Shown here piece by piece: positions 55,498 through 64,000 of a DNA stretch of 64,000 nt. The notes under the pieces were generated by a model. That model had not been told where the DNA came from and made no database searches. It saw only the letters and a program-made list of their open reading frames with translations. The position numbers and the translations under genes were made by a program. This stretch comes from Orlajensenia leifsoniae (GTDB lineage Bacteria > Actinomycetota > Actinomycetes > Actinomycetales > Microbacteriaceae): NCBI RefSeq assembly GCF_004570845.1, contig NZ_SPQZ01000002.1:620001-684000 (forward strand), given 5' to 3'. The first letter of the stretch is position 1. Each line of letters begins with the position of its first letter.

Positions 55498-56982
55498 TCA
55501 GAGCTCGCGGTGGGTGAAGCGACCGGCGAGGAGGGTGGCGGCCACGGGGAGCGTGCGGAGGTCGTCGACGGATGCCGTGGTCGGGTCGGCGTCGACGATC
55601 ACGAGGTCGGCGGGCTGGCCCACCTCGACGGTGCTGCGCGTCGAGGCCGCGACAGCCTCGGCCACGGTGATCGACTGCTCCGGGTGCCACGGCTCGCGCC
55701 CGTCGCGGGAGCGACCGACGGCTGCGGCGATAGTCACCCACGGATCGAGAGGAGCGACAGGCGCGTCGGAGCCGAGCGCGAGGGTGGCGCCGGAATCGAG
55801 CAGGCTGCGCAGCATGAAGGCGCGACCGGTGCGTCCGGCCCAATAGCGCTCCGCCACGTCGCGATCGTCCATCGCGTGCTCGGGTTGCACGCTCGCCGTG
55901 ATCCCGAGGGGTGCGAAGCGGGCGACATCCGTCGTGCTCAACAGCTGGGCGTGCTCGATCGAGCCGGTGACGCCGACGGTCTCGAGGGCGTCGAGCGCGA
56001 GCGCGTTGGCGTGGTCTCCGATGGCGTGCACGGCGGGTCGCAGCCCCGCGTCGCGGGCGGTCTCGAGCAGCGGCACGAGCTCCTCGGGCGCGACCGTGAG
56101 CAGCCCGAGGGCGTCGTCGCCGTCGAGCCCCGGGTAGGGATCGAAGCAGTACGCCGTGCGGGTGTTGAGGGAACCGTCGGTGATGACCTTGAACGGACCG
56201 ACCCGCAGCAGCCCGTCGCTGTCCGGCACGACGTCGCCGGTGCGCAGTCCCGCGGCCGCTGCGTCGCCCAGGTGCTGGCGATACACGCCGAACTCCACCC
56301 GCAGGCCCGTGAGCCCGCCCGCGATGCGCCGCACCCAGACGTCGCGGTTCCAGGTCATCTCGAGGTCGACGATGCCGACGACGCCCCGTCGGGCGGCCGC
56401 GGCCGCCGCGTCCCGAGCCCAGCCGTCGAGCACGTCGTCGGCCACGTCGTCGAGCGCGCGCACGACGGCGAAGGCGTCGTCCTCGCGCAGCAGCCCCGTG
56501 GGGTGGCCATCGAAGCCGTGCATCAGGAGTGCTGCGGAATCGAGCCAGACGCTGTGCAGGTCACCGCTGACGAGCACCACCGGTACGGATGCCGCCACGG
56601 CATCGAGCAGCGCGGCCGTCGGCGGCTCGGGCCACAGCCCGTCACGGAAGCCGAAGCCCACGACCTCCGTCGCCCCGGCGGCGATGCGCTCGCCGACGAG
56701 CGACGCCACTTCGTCGGCGGATGCGGCGGTGGACAGGTCGAGGCGACGGGAGGTGAGAGCCCACTGGGTGAAGTGCACGTGGTTGTCCCAGAGGCCGGGG
56801 AGGACGACCCGGCCGTCGAGCTCGACGCGGTCGGCGGCATCCGTCACCTCGGCGTCCGTCACCCCGGCATCCGTGACCGCTGAACCCGCGGGCACGATGG
56901 CGACGATCGCGCCCTGCTCGACCATGATGTCGACGGCGGTCTCGGTTCCGATGATGCGACCGCCGGCGAGCACGAGGGTCAT
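55498..56982 (-). CDS. Amidohydrolase-family protein (YtcJ-like)
   Basis: 494 residues of the amidohydrolase_3 group. Metal ligands H68 and H70 (DNHVHF), later HAIGDHANALA and SDAPVAPLDP. Members hydrolyse exocyclic amides or similar bonds; the substrate is unknown. A tandem VTDA repeat (VTDAGVTDAEVTDA at 36-49) lies in an N-terminal loop. Its ATG overlaps the PaiB-like gene's stop (ATGA). Confidence 0.9.
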   Translation of the reverse strand: MTLVLAGGRIIGTETAVDIMVEQGAIVAIVPAGSAVTDAGVTDAEVTDAADRVELDGRVVLPGLWDNHVHFTQWALTSRRLDLSTAASADEVASLVGERIAAGATEVVGFGFRDGLWPEPPTAALLDAVAASVPVVLVSGDLHSVWLDSAALLMHGFDGHPTGLLREDDAFAVVRALDDVADDVLDGWARDAAAAAARRGVVGIVDLEMTWNRDVWVRRIAGGLTGLRVEFGVYRQHLGDAAAAGLRTGDVVPDSDGLLRVGPFKVITDGSLNTRTAYCFDPYPGLDGDDALGLLTVAPEELVPLLETARDAGLRPAVHAIGDHANALALDALETVGVTGSIEHAQLLSTTDVARFAPLGITASVQPEHAMDDRDVAERYWAGRTGRAFMLRSLLDSGATLALGSDAPVAPLDPWVTIAAAVGRSRDGREPWHPEQSITVAEAVAASTRSTVEVGQPADLVIVDADPTTASVDDLRTLPVAATLLAGRFTHREL

Positions 56983-57611
56983 ACGGTCTCCCCGCGGGCG
57001 CGGCGCATCTCACGGGCGAGCTCCCGGCTGGTGTACACCGAGCCGGTCTCGAGCTCGTCGATGATGCGGTCGACGGTGGCGGCCGGGCGGTTCTGGCTCA
57101 TCTTGTCCTTCGCGACGAACCGGTCGACCTTCATACGGAAGCCGACGGTGCCGACGACGATGCGCTCGGCGTACGCCGTGTTCTCGAGAGTTCTGTTCAT
57201 GCGGAACGGCTCGGGCATCCGATCCTCGAAGTGGTCGACGAGCCGCTCGAGCACCTGCAGGTTCTCGGCGTCCGAGAGGATCTCCGGTGTGCCGTACAGG
57301 TGCGCGACCACGAAGTTCCAGGTCGGAACCGCAGGTCCCCCGTCGTACCACCCCGGCGAGATGTAGCCGTGCGGGCCCTGCACGACGATGAGCACCTCGT
57401 GGCGACCGAGCTCGTGCAGCAGCTCGTCGGGACGCCCGACATGGCTCTCGATGACGATGCCGTCGAGGTCGTCGCGCAGCACGATCGGGTAGTGCGATGC
57501 GACGAGTTCCCCGGCATCCGTTCGAGAGATGATCGTGACCCACGGGTTCTCGCGGATGAGTCGTTTGACGCCCTCGTCGCTCGCCAGAACGAAGCTGGGG
57601 TTCTGTCTCAT
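56979..57611 (-). CDS. PaiB-family FMN-binding protein
   Basis: 210 residues matching PaiB: PSFVLASDEGVKRLIREN, then HYPIVL, then HGYISPGWY and VPTWNFVVAHLYG, then KDKMSQNRP at the C-terminal side. PaiB binds a flavin-like cofactor and was first described as a regulator of sporulation and protease genes in Bacillus; the role in Actinobacteria is not known. GGAGGA lies six bases before the ATG. Coupled to the amidohydrolase gene. Confidence 0.92.
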   Translation of the reverse strand: MRQNPSFVLASDEGVKRLIRENPWVTIISRTDAGELVASHYPIVLRDDLDGIVIESHVGRPDELLHELGRHEVLIVVQGPHGYISPGWYDGGPAVPTWNFVVAHLYGTPEILSDAENLQVLERLVDHFEDRMPEPFRMNRTLENTAYAERIVVGTVGFRMKVDRFVAKDKMSQNRPAATVDRIIDELETGSVYTSRELAREMRRARGETV

Positions 57612-57663
57612 GCTGGTCCTCCGTCGACGGTCACGCCTGGTCCGTGTGAACGCTCAGCGATGC

Positions 57664-58638
57664 TCAGGCCTGGCATCGGGGGCACCAGTACAGCTTGCGG
57701 GCGCCCATCTCCTCGAGCACGATGTTCGTTCCGCACACGCGGCACGGCAGCCCCTCACGCTTGTACACCCAGTGCCTGTCGGCGCGGTTGGCCATGGCAT
57801 TGCGGTAGGAGACTCCGTCGAGGCCGTCCATGGTCATCATCTGGCCGGTCTCGACTCCGATGCGCAGCAGGTGCACCCAGTCACGCCAGAGGCCGCGCAC
57901 GGTCTCCTCGGGCACGAGCCTGCCCGGCGTGTGCGGGTTCACCCGCGCTCGGAACAGCATCTCGGCTCGGTAGACGTTGCCGATTCCGCTCACCACCGAC
58001 TGGTCCATGAGCAGCAGCGCGATGGGCGTCGGCTTCCGGCGCACCGTGGCGGTGAACCGCTCCTCCGACTCGACCTCGTCGTCGTTGAGCGGGTCGGGGC
58101 CGAGCCTGCCGATCACCTCGGCCACGCGGGCCGCGTCGATGACCTCGCAGGCCGTCGGTCCGCGCAGGTCGGCGCAGACGGTGTCGGTCAGCAGACGAGC
58201 CCGCACCTGTCCGACCGGCTCCGGCGGGAACGTGTCGGTGAGCTCGCCCGGCTTCTCCGACTCCGACATGCGCACCCGGCTGCGACGTGGAGCGCCGATC
58301 GAGTGCAGAGAGTTCTCGCCGGCGGAATCGAGGATCGTGCCGCGCTGATTGGTCTGCCCCATGCGACCGTTCGCAGATGCGATGGTCGCGTCGAGCTGGA
58401 TCTCGCCGGCGAAGTCCCACGCCCCGTACATCCCGAGGTGCACGCGCAGCCAGAGACCGTTGTCGAACTCGAGGAACATCTGCTTGCCCACGGCACGGGC
58501 GTCGACCATGGTGCGTCCGCTGATCAGGGCGGCATCCGCGGCGAAACGCCCCTGCGGACTCGAGACCGCGACCTGCTTGCCGAGGTAGTTGCGGGCGAAC
58601 TGCCGCGTGATGCGATGGACGGAATGGCCCTCGGGCAT
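57664..58638 (-). CDS. Fpg/Nei-family DNA glycosylase
   Basis: 324 residues. The active N terminus is P2-E3 (MPEGHSVHR), the DNA-binding helix-two-turn-helix region has VVSGIGNVYRAEMLF, and a C-terminal zinc finger has CRVCG with CPRC. It removes oxidised bases and cuts the abasic site. The MPEGH start and the extra loop with MSESEKPGELTDTF suggest the Nei-like actinobacterial branch rather than classical Fpg; the base preference is not certain. It follows rpiB by five bases. Confidence 0.93.
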   Translation of the reverse strand: MPEGHSVHRITRQFARNYLGKQVAVSSPQGRFAADAALISGRTMVDARAVGKQMFLEFDNGLWLRVHLGMYGAWDFAGEIQLDATIASANGRMGQTNQRGTILDSAGENSLHSIGAPRRSRVRMSESEKPGELTDTFPPEPVGQVRARLLTDTVCADLRGPTACEVIDAARVAEVIGRLGPDPLNDDEVESEERFTATVRRKPTPIALLLMDQSVVSGIGNVYRAEMLFRARVNPHTPGRLVPEETVRGLWRDWVHLLRIGVETGQMMTMDGLDGVSYRNAMANRADRHWVYKREGLPCRVCGTNIVLEEMGARKLYWCPRCQA

Positions 58639-58643
58639 CGGCG

Positions 58644-59189
58644 CTACGCCCTGAGGCCAGGGGTGTCGACGTCAGCGTGGACGTCGGCCGAGGCGTCGTT
58701 CTGCGCAGACACGTACTTGCCGGCGATCACCCCGGTCGCCTCGAACTCGGCCAGCTGCGCGATACGTCGCGCGTGGCGCTCCTCGCCCGTGAACGGCTCG
58801 GCGATGAAGGCGTCGATGAAGCTCGTCGCCTCCTCGACGGTGTGCTGGCGCGCTCCGATGGAGATGACGTTGGCATCGTTGTGCTGGCGTGCGAGCACGG
58901 CGGTGCTGAGGTTCCAGACCAGAGCGGCACGGATGCCGGCGACCTTGTTCGCCGCGATCTGCTCGCCGTTGCCCGACCCGCCGAAGACCACGCCGAGAGT
59001 CTCGATGCCGGCCCGCTGGTCACGGGAGACGGCGATGGCGGCGTTGATGCAGAACGACGGGTAGTCATCGAGCGCGTCGTAGCTCGTCGGGCCGTGGTCG
59101 ACGACCTCGTGGCCGGCCGCCGTGAGATGGGACTGGAGGTGCTCGCTGAAGTCCAGACCGGCGTGATCGGTGGCGATGTGGATGCGCAT
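58644..59189 (-). CDS. rpiB: Ribose-5-phosphate isomerase B
   Basis: 181 residues. RpiB/LacAB fold with IHIATDHAGLDFSEHL, the phosphate-binding VVFGGSGNGEQIAANK (with the catalytic glutamate of the M. tuberculosis type in place of the E. coli cysteine) and GARQHTVEEA. It interconverts ribose 5-phosphate and ribulose 5-phosphate. The C-terminal tail is polar. ATG 59189 was chosen seven bases after a TACACT box; the open frame upstream lacks a family match. Confidence 0.95.
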   Translation of the reverse strand: MRIHIATDHAGLDFSEHLQSHLTAAGHEVVDHGPTSYDALDDYPSFCINAAIAVSRDQRAGIETLGVVFGGSGNGEQIAANKVAGIRAALVWNLSTAVLARQHNDANVISIGARQHTVEEATSFIDAFIAEPFTGEERHARRIAQLAEFEATGVIAGKYVSAQNDASADVHADVDTPGLRA

Positions 59190-59196
59190 GGCATCC

Positions 59197-59202
59197 AGTG
59201 TA
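59197..59202 (-). promoter_or_regulatory. -10 box of rpiB, predicted leaderless
   Basis: TACACT on the minus strand, seven bases (GGATGCC), then the ATG at 59189. Confidence 0.5.
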
Positions 59203-59274
59203 TTGACGCGGGAACCCGCATGACGCCGCGGGCGTGCTCGGGGCGCGCGCAGCATTCTCCCGGTTGCCGCGGGA

Positions 59275-59280
59275 TAGAAT
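59275..59280 (+). promoter_or_regulatory. -10 box of the zinc-ribbon SDR gene, predicted leaderless
   Basis: TAGAAT, six bases (CCCCGG), then the ATG at 59287. Confidence 0.55.
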
Positions 59281-59286
59281 CCCCGG

Positions 59287-60771
59287 ATGCCCTCCGACCC
59301 CTCGTTCCCTGATTCCGCGCCGCAGATCGACCCGGCGGAACTCGAGACGACCCTCCGCGTTCTCGCCGCCCTCAGCGACCTCGACGAGAACGATCCCGAC
59401 TTCGACACCGTGCGCCGCGCGACGGCCAAGATGTTCAAGTCGGTGAAGGTGACCCGCCGAGCGGAGAAGCGCCGCGTCATCGCCGACGCCGACCGCCAGG
59501 TCATCGCGGCGACCGCGACGGGCGCCCCCACCCGGATCGACGACGAGACCCGGGGAGCCGATCTGGTCAGCGGAACCGACGCCCGCACCGCCGGCGAACT
59601 CCAGGTCGCGCGCCCCTGCTACATCTGCAAGGAGCGGTACACCCTCGTCGACTCCTTCTACCACCAGCTCTGCCCGAGCTGCGCGGCGATGAGCCACGCC
59701 AAGCGCGACGCTCGCACCGACCTCACCGGCAAGCGCGCTCTGCTCACCGGTGGTCGGGCGAAGATCGGCATGTACATCGCACTGCGCCTGCTGCGCGACG
59801 GCGCCCACACCACGATCACGACGCGCTTCCCGCGCGACGCCGCCCGACGCTTCGCCGCCATGCCCGACTCCCCCGACTGGCTGCACCGCGTACGCATCGT
59901 CGGCATCGACCTGCGCGACCCCGCCCAGGTCATCGCGCTCGCCGATGATGTGGCCGCGCAGGGTCCCCTCGACATCCTCATCAACAACGCCGCCCAGACG
60001 GTGCGTCGCTCCCCCGGCGCGTACTCGCCCCTGGTCGACGCCGAGGCCTCGCCGCTCCCCGACGGCCCACTGCCCGAGATCGTGAGCTTCGGCCACACGA
60101 ACGACGCGCATCCGCTCGCCCTCGCCGATTCCGTGGCGAGTCATCCGATCCTCTCCTCGGGCCTGTTCGCCGGAACCATGACGGCCGACGACCTCACCGC
60201 ACTGGCGCTCGCGCCGGGCTCCAGTTCCCTCGCGAAGCTCGCCGACCGCACGGCCATCGACGCCGGCGGACTCGTGCCCGACCTGCACCACACCAACAGC
60301 TGGGTGGCGAACGTCGAAGACGTCGACCCGCTCGAGATGCTCGAGGTGCAGCTCTGCAACACCACGGCCCCCTTCATCCTGGTGAGCCGGCTGCGGCCGT
60401 CGCTCGCCGCGAGCGAGGCCAGGCGCACCTACATCGTGAACGTGTCTGCGATGGAGGGCGTCTTCGGTCGCGGGTACAAGGGTCCCGGGCATCCGCACAC
60501 CAACATGGCCAAAGCAGCCCTCAACATGCTCACCCGCACCAGCGCCAAGGAGATGCTCTCCGACGGCATCCTCATGACCAGCGTCGACACCGGGTGGATC
60601 ACGGACGAGCGGCCGCATCCGACCAAGGTCCGGCTCGCCGAGGAGGGCTTCCACGCCCCGCTCGACCTGGTCGACGGCGCTGCCCGCGTCTACGACCCGA
60701 TCGTGCGCGGCGAGGCCGGCGAGGACGTCACCGGCGTGTTCCTCAAGGACTACAAGCGCTCCGACTGGTGA
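59287..60771 (+). CDS. SDR-like protein with N-terminal zinc ribbon and no catalytic tyrosine
   Basis: 494 residues. The first 105 are helical and charged. A four-cysteine zinc site follows (C111-X2-C114, C129-X2-C132; CYIC and CPSC). The SDR domain begins near 149, but its nucleotide loop is TGGRAKIGMY, not the usual TGxxxGIG. Later SDR signs are ILINNAAQT and INVSAMEG-type VNVSAMEG (S387). At the YxxxK place the sequence is T405-N-M-A-K409: the lysine is kept and the tyrosine is replaced. It contains a long insert (about 255-355). It may be a non-catalytic or unusual SDR; the function is unknown. Confidence 0.85.
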   Translation: MPSDPSFPDSAPQIDPAELETTLRVLAALSDLDENDPDFDTVRRATAKMFKSVKVTRRAEKRRVIADADRQVIAATATGAPTRIDDETRGADLVSGTDARTAGELQVARPCYICKERYTLVDSFYHQLCPSCAAMSHAKRDARTDLTGKRALLTGGRAKIGMYIALRLLRDGAHTTITTRFPRDAARRFAAMPDSPDWLHRVRIVGIDLRDPAQVIALADDVAAQGPLDILINNAAQTVRRSPGAYSPLVDAEASPLPDGPLPEIVSFGHTNDAHPLALADSVASHPILSSGLFAGTMTADDLTALALAPGSSSLAKLADRTAIDAGGLVPDLHHTNSWVANVEDVDPLEMLEVQLCNTTAPFILVSRLRPSLAASEARRTYIVNVSAMEGVFGRGYKGPGHPHTNMAKAALNMLTRTSAKEMLSDGILMTSVDTGWITDERPHPTKVRLAEEGFHAPLDLVDGAARVYDPIVRGEAGEDVTGVFLKDYKRSDW

Positions 60772-60786
60772 GTCGAGGAGCCTGAA

Positions 60787-60823
60787 CGGTCACCGCATCC
60801 GGTGCAGCAGGTGACCGCATCCG
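60787..60823. repeat. Paired 14-base repeat upstream of pepN
   Basis: GGTCACCGCATCCG (60788-60801) and GGTGACCGCATCCG (60810-60823) are direct repeats 22 bases apart. CGGTCACC (60787-60794) and GGTGACCG (60810-60817) are also inverted, giving an eight-base-pair hairpin. It may end the SDR transcript or serve as an operator of pepN. Confidence 0.45.
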
Positions 60824-60836
60824 CGGCGCTGGTGAT

Positions 60837-60842
60837 TAGGCT
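60837..60842 (+). promoter_or_regulatory. -10 box of pepN
   Basis: TAGGCT, which would start a transcript near 60849 and leave a leader of about 50 bases before the TTG at 60900. Confidence 0.4.
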
Positions 60843-60899
60843 GGATGCTCGGACACGATCCGATCCATCCACTCCCCTCACACGCCGCAGGAGGCACCG

Positions 60900-63473
60900 T
60901 TGCCCGGAGAGAACCTCACCCGTATCGAAGCCGAGGAACGCGCCGGCATCGTCGCCGTGGACAGCTACGACGTCACCCTCGATCTGACGACGGGCGATGA
61001 GACGTTCCGCAGCGAGACGACTGTGCGCTTCAGCGCGACCGAGGGCGCATCCACCTTCATCGACGCCATCACGCGCACGGTGCACTCCGTCACGCTCAAC
61101 GGCACCGCCCTGGACCCCGCCACCGTCAGCGACGGTGTGCGCATCCAGCTCGACGGCCTCGCGGCCGAGAACGAGCTCACCGTCGTAGCCGACGCCATCT
61201 ACACGAACACCGGCGAGGGCCTGCATCGCTTCGTCGACCCCGTCGACGGCGAGGTCTACCTCTACAGCCAGTTCGAGGTCCCCGACTCGCGCCGCATGTT
61301 CGCGGTGTTCGAGCAGCCCGACCTCAAGGCCACCTTCCGCTTCACCGTCACGGCGCCGGCCCACTGGGAGGTCGTGTCGAACTCCCCGACACCCGAACCG
61401 ACGGCGGCATCGGCTGAGGCGTCTGGCGACGCATCGGGCGAAGCCAAGACGTGGGCATTCGAGCCGACCCACCGCATCTCGAGCTACATCACCGCCCTCG
61501 TCGCCGGCCCGTACTCCGTGGTGCGAAGCGAGCTCACCAGCCGCGACGGCCGCACCATCCCGCTCGGCATCTTCAGCCGCAAGAGCCTGGCCGAGTACCT
61601 CGACGCCGACTACATCTTCGAGAAGACCCGTCAGGGCTTCGCCTACTTCGAGGAGAAGTTCGACTACGCGTACCCGTTCACGAAGTACGACCAGCTCTTC
61701 GTGCCCGAGTTCAACGCCGGTGCCATGGAGAACGCCGGCGCCGTGACGTTCACCGAGGTCTACGTGTTCAGGTCGAAGGTGACGGATGCCATCAAGGAGC
61801 GTCGCGTCGTCACCATCCTGCACGAGCTCGCCCACATGTGGTTCGGCGACCTCGTCACCATGAAGTGGTGGAACGACCTCTGGCTGAACGAATCGTTCGC
61901 CGAGTGGGCATCGACCATCGCCACAGCCGAGGCCACCGAGTGGCACGAGGCCTGGACCACCTTCAACTCCATGGAGAAGAGCTGGGCCTACCGTCAGGAC
62001 CAGCTGCCGTCGACCCACCCGATCGTCGCCACCATCAACGACCTCGAGGACGTGCTGGTCAACTTCGACGGCATCACCTACGCCAAGGGCGGATCGGTGC
62101 TCAAGCAGCTCGTCGCCTGGGTGGGCATCGACGCCTTCTTCACCGGAGTCGCGGCCTACTTCAAGAAGCACCAGTGGGGCAACACCACCCTCGCCGACCT
62201 CCTGTCCGAGCTCGAGGCCGCCAGCGGTCGCGACCTGTCCGGCTGGGCGAAGCTGTGGCTCGAGACCGCCGGCGTCAACACGCTTCGTGCCGACATCGAG
62301 ACGGATGCCGCCGGCACCATCACGGCGTTCGCCGTCGAGCAGACGGCCGTCGAGGCCTACCCGACCATCCGCCCGCACCGCCTCGCCATCGGCTTCTACT
62401 CGCTCCAGGACGAGAAGCTGGTGCGCACCCACCGCGTCGAGCTCGACGTCGACGGGCCCCGCACCGACGTCGCCGAGCTGGTCGGGCTCACCCGCCCCGA
62501 TCTGGTGCTGCTCAACGACGACGACCTCGCCTACGCCAAGATCCGTCTCGACGAGGCGTCGCTCGCCGTCGCCCTCGAGCACCTGCACGCCTTCGAGAAC
62601 CCGCTGGCGCGCTCGCTGGTCTGGGCCTCGGTCTGGGATGCCACCCGCGACGCCGAGGTGTCGGCGAGCGACTTCGTGCGTCTCGTGCTCGGCAACATCG
62701 CCTCGGAGACCGAGTCGACGACGCTGCGCATCGTGCTCGGCCAGGCCGTGCTCGCCGCCTCTGCCTACACCGACCCGAGCCACCGCCCCGAGACCGTCAC
62801 CGCCCTCGCCGACACCTTCTGGTCGCTGGCGCAGCAGGCGGAGGCCGGAAGCGATGCGCAGTTCCAGTTCGTGAAGTACTTCGCCTCGATCGCCGAGTCG
62901 TCGTCGTACGTCGGCGAGCTCGAGTCGCTGTTCACCGGCGAATCCACGCTCGAGGGTCTCGACATCGACACCGACCTGGGCTGGGAGCTGCTGATCGCAC
63001 TCGTGGCGGCAGGCCGGGCGGACGAGAGCGACATCGACGCCCGCCTCGCGGAGGACAACACGGCGACGGGCGCCCAGTCGGCCGCCCACGCCCGGGCCGC
63101 GATCCCCACGGCCGAGGCCAAGCAGGCCGCGTGGAACTCCCTGGTCGAGGCGGACACCGCGCCCAACACCATCGTGCGCACCACGGGGCTCGGCTTCCAG
63201 CGCGCTGACGACACCAGCCTGCTCGAGCGATTCGTGCCGCAGTACTTCGAGATGATCGGCCGTGTCTGGGAGGAGCGCAGCTATGCGATCGCCGAGTTGC
63301 TCGTCGAGGGGCTCTATCCCACCGCGCTCGCGAACCAGGAGCTCGTCGACGCGACGCGCGCGTGGCTCGACGCGAATCCCGGGGTGCCGGCGCTGCGCCG
63401 CCTGGTGATCGAGAACCTCGCCGCGGTCGAGCGCGCTCTGGCCGCCCAGGCTCGCGACGCCCTCACCGACTGA
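60900..63473 (+). CDS. pepN: Aminopeptidase N, copy 1
   Basis: 857 residues of the M1 family. GAMENAGAVTFTE (near 275) recognises the N terminus; the zinc site is H308-E-L-A-H312 with the third ligand glutamate in NESFAEW. A long C-terminal ERAP1-like helical domain follows. Cytosolic: no signal peptide. It removes N-terminal residues from peptides. The start codon is TTG, with a perfect AGGAGG site five bases upstream. A second M1 gene with the same N terminus begins 94 bases after its stop. Confidence 0.97.
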   Translation: MPGENLTRIEAEERAGIVAVDSYDVTLDLTTGDETFRSETTVRFSATEGASTFIDAITRTVHSVTLNGTALDPATVSDGVRIQLDGLAAENELTVVADAIYTNTGEGLHRFVDPVDGEVYLYSQFEVPDSRRMFAVFEQPDLKATFRFTVTAPAHWEVVSNSPTPEPTAASAEASGDASGEAKTWAFEPTHRISSYITALVAGPYSVVRSELTSRDGRTIPLGIFSRKSLAEYLDADYIFEKTRQGFAYFEEKFDYAYPFTKYDQLFVPEFNAGAMENAGAVTFTEVYVFRSKVTDAIKERRVVTILHELAHMWFGDLVTMKWWNDLWLNESFAEWASTIATAEATEWHEAWTTFNSMEKSWAYRQDQLPSTHPIVATINDLEDVLVNFDGITYAKGGSVLKQLVAWVGIDAFFTGVAAYFKKHQWGNTTLADLLSELEAASGRDLSGWAKLWLETAGVNTLRADIETDAAGTITAFAVEQTAVEAYPTIRPHRLAIGFYSLQDEKLVRTHRVELDVDGPRTDVAELVGLTRPDLVLLNDDDLAYAKIRLDEASLAVALEHLHAFENPLARSLVWASVWDATRDAEVSASDFVRLVLGNIASETESTTLRIVLGQAVLAASAYTDPSHRPETVTALADTFWSLAQQAEAGSDAQFQFVKYFASIAESSSYVGELESLFTGESTLEGLDIDTDLGWELLIALVAAGRADESDIDARLAEDNTATGAQSAAHARAAIPTAEAKQAAWNSLVEADTAPNTIVRTTGLGFQRADDTSLLERFVPQYFEMIGRVWEERSYAIAELLVEGLYPTALANQELVDATRAWLDANPGVPALRRLVIENLAAVERALAAQARDALTD

Positions 63474-63567
63474 TCACCCTCACGGGCCGATCACGGCCGG
63501 CTGCGATGCCGGTCGATCGGAACACCATCCACCACACCACCAGCACCACACCGACGGAGGCACGCCC

Positions 63568-64000
63568 TTGCCCGCTGCGAACCTGACCCGCACCGAAGCC
63601 GAGGAGCGAGCCTCCGTCGTGCGTGTGCACGACTACACGGTCGCGCTCGACCTGACCCGCGGGCCGGAGGTGTTCGGCAGCGAGACGCACGTGCGCTTCG
63701 ACGCCACGCCGGGGGCGTCGACCTTCATCGAGGCGTCGACCCGGGTCATCCACGCGATCGAGCTCAACGGCGTCGCCCTGCCCGTCGAGCTGGGCGATGG
63801 AACCCGCATCCGTCTGGAGAATCTGCAGGCCGAGAACGTGCTGCGCGTGGTGTCGGATGCCGCATACACGAACACCGGCGAAGGCCTGCATCGCTTCGTC
63901 GATCCCGTCGACGACGCCGTGTACCTCTACACGGAGTTCGCCGTGGCCGAGGCGAACCGGGTCTTCGCCGTCTTCGACCAGCCCGACCTCAAGGCCACGT
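63568..64000 (+). CDS. Aminopeptidase N, copy 2 (cut by window edge)
   Basis: The visible 144 residues begin PAANLTRTEAEERASVV at a TTG start, seven bases after GGAGG. They align end to end with the start of the preceding aminopeptidase: NTGEGLHRFVDPVD is identical in both, as is QPDLKAT near the window end. So this is a tandem paralogue in the same direction. The catalytic part lies outside the window, so activity cannot be judged. Confidence 0.93.
   Translation, partial: MPAANLTRTEAEERASVVRVHDYTVALDLTRGPEVFGSETHVRFDATPGASTFIEASTRVIHAIELNGVALPVELGDGTRIRLENLQAENVLRVVSDAAYTNTGEGLHRFVDPVDDAVYLYTEFAVAEANRVFAVFDQPDLKAT

Overview
The window is about 64 kb of GC-rich chromosome from a Gram-positive actinobacterium, most likely a member of the Microbacteriaceae. 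The signs are the GC-rich codon use, frequent GTG and TTG starts, actinobacterial gene neighbours (uppS-recO-leuA, era-corC-ybeY-phoH, hrcA-dnaJ with a CIRCE site, lepA-rpsT-holA-comEC-comEA-leuS), a cydABDC oxidase locus and an M. tuberculosis-type RpiB. No rRNA, tRNA, CRISPR array, transposase, integrase or phage gene was recognised. Coding density is very high; no gap without a gene reaches 300 bases. The longest (8652-8939) holds the leuA leader and a terminator, and the next (28026-28237) holds the rpsT terminator and a repeat element.

Left part (1-28 kb), mainly core housekeeping on the minus strand: dnaG (cut by the window edge), dgt, dusB; a DsbA/FrnE-like oxidoreductase followed by an overlapping 40-aa Cys-containing ORF; uppS, recO; leuA with a leader ORF and hairpin; an ABC exporter pair beside a two-component system; era, corC-like, ybeY, phoH, HIT, rsmE, dnaJ, hrcA; hemW, DUF1990, an unknown gene and lepA. 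Plus-strand genes in between: a YbaK deacylase, a UPF0126/TRIC-like channel, two DUF4870 membrane proteins, an alpha/beta hydrolase, a nucleoside-sugar-type epimerase and rpsT.

Middle part (28-50 kb): holA, comEC, comEA, leuS, pabB, a secreted M28 aminopeptidase, then cydA-cydB-cydD-cydC transcribed divergently from a BlaI-type repressor and an M56 (BlaR-like) metalloprotease gene. Two almost identical inverted repeats lie between cydA and blaI and are the best candidate operators in the window. A DedA protein and a complete osmoprotectant ABC transporter (ATPase, two permeases, lipoprotein) with a TetR regulator follow.

Right part (50-64 kb): an App1-type phosphatase; an operon of a multicopper oxidase lipoprotein, a histidine kinase and a response regulator; amidohydrolase and PaiB-like genes; a Nei/Fpg glycosylase and rpiB; an unusual SDR-like protein with an N-terminal zinc ribbon; and two tandem aminopeptidase N paralogues, the second cut by the window edge.

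Patterns across the window: many genes are joined by 4-base ATGA/GTGA overlaps (translational coupling). At least twelve genes have a TANNNT -10 box exactly 6 or 7 bases before the start codon, which predicts leaderless mRNAs. A GGATGCC heptamer is strongly over-represented, in coding regions and inside terminator stems. A repeated palindromic element sits between two convergent gene pairs.
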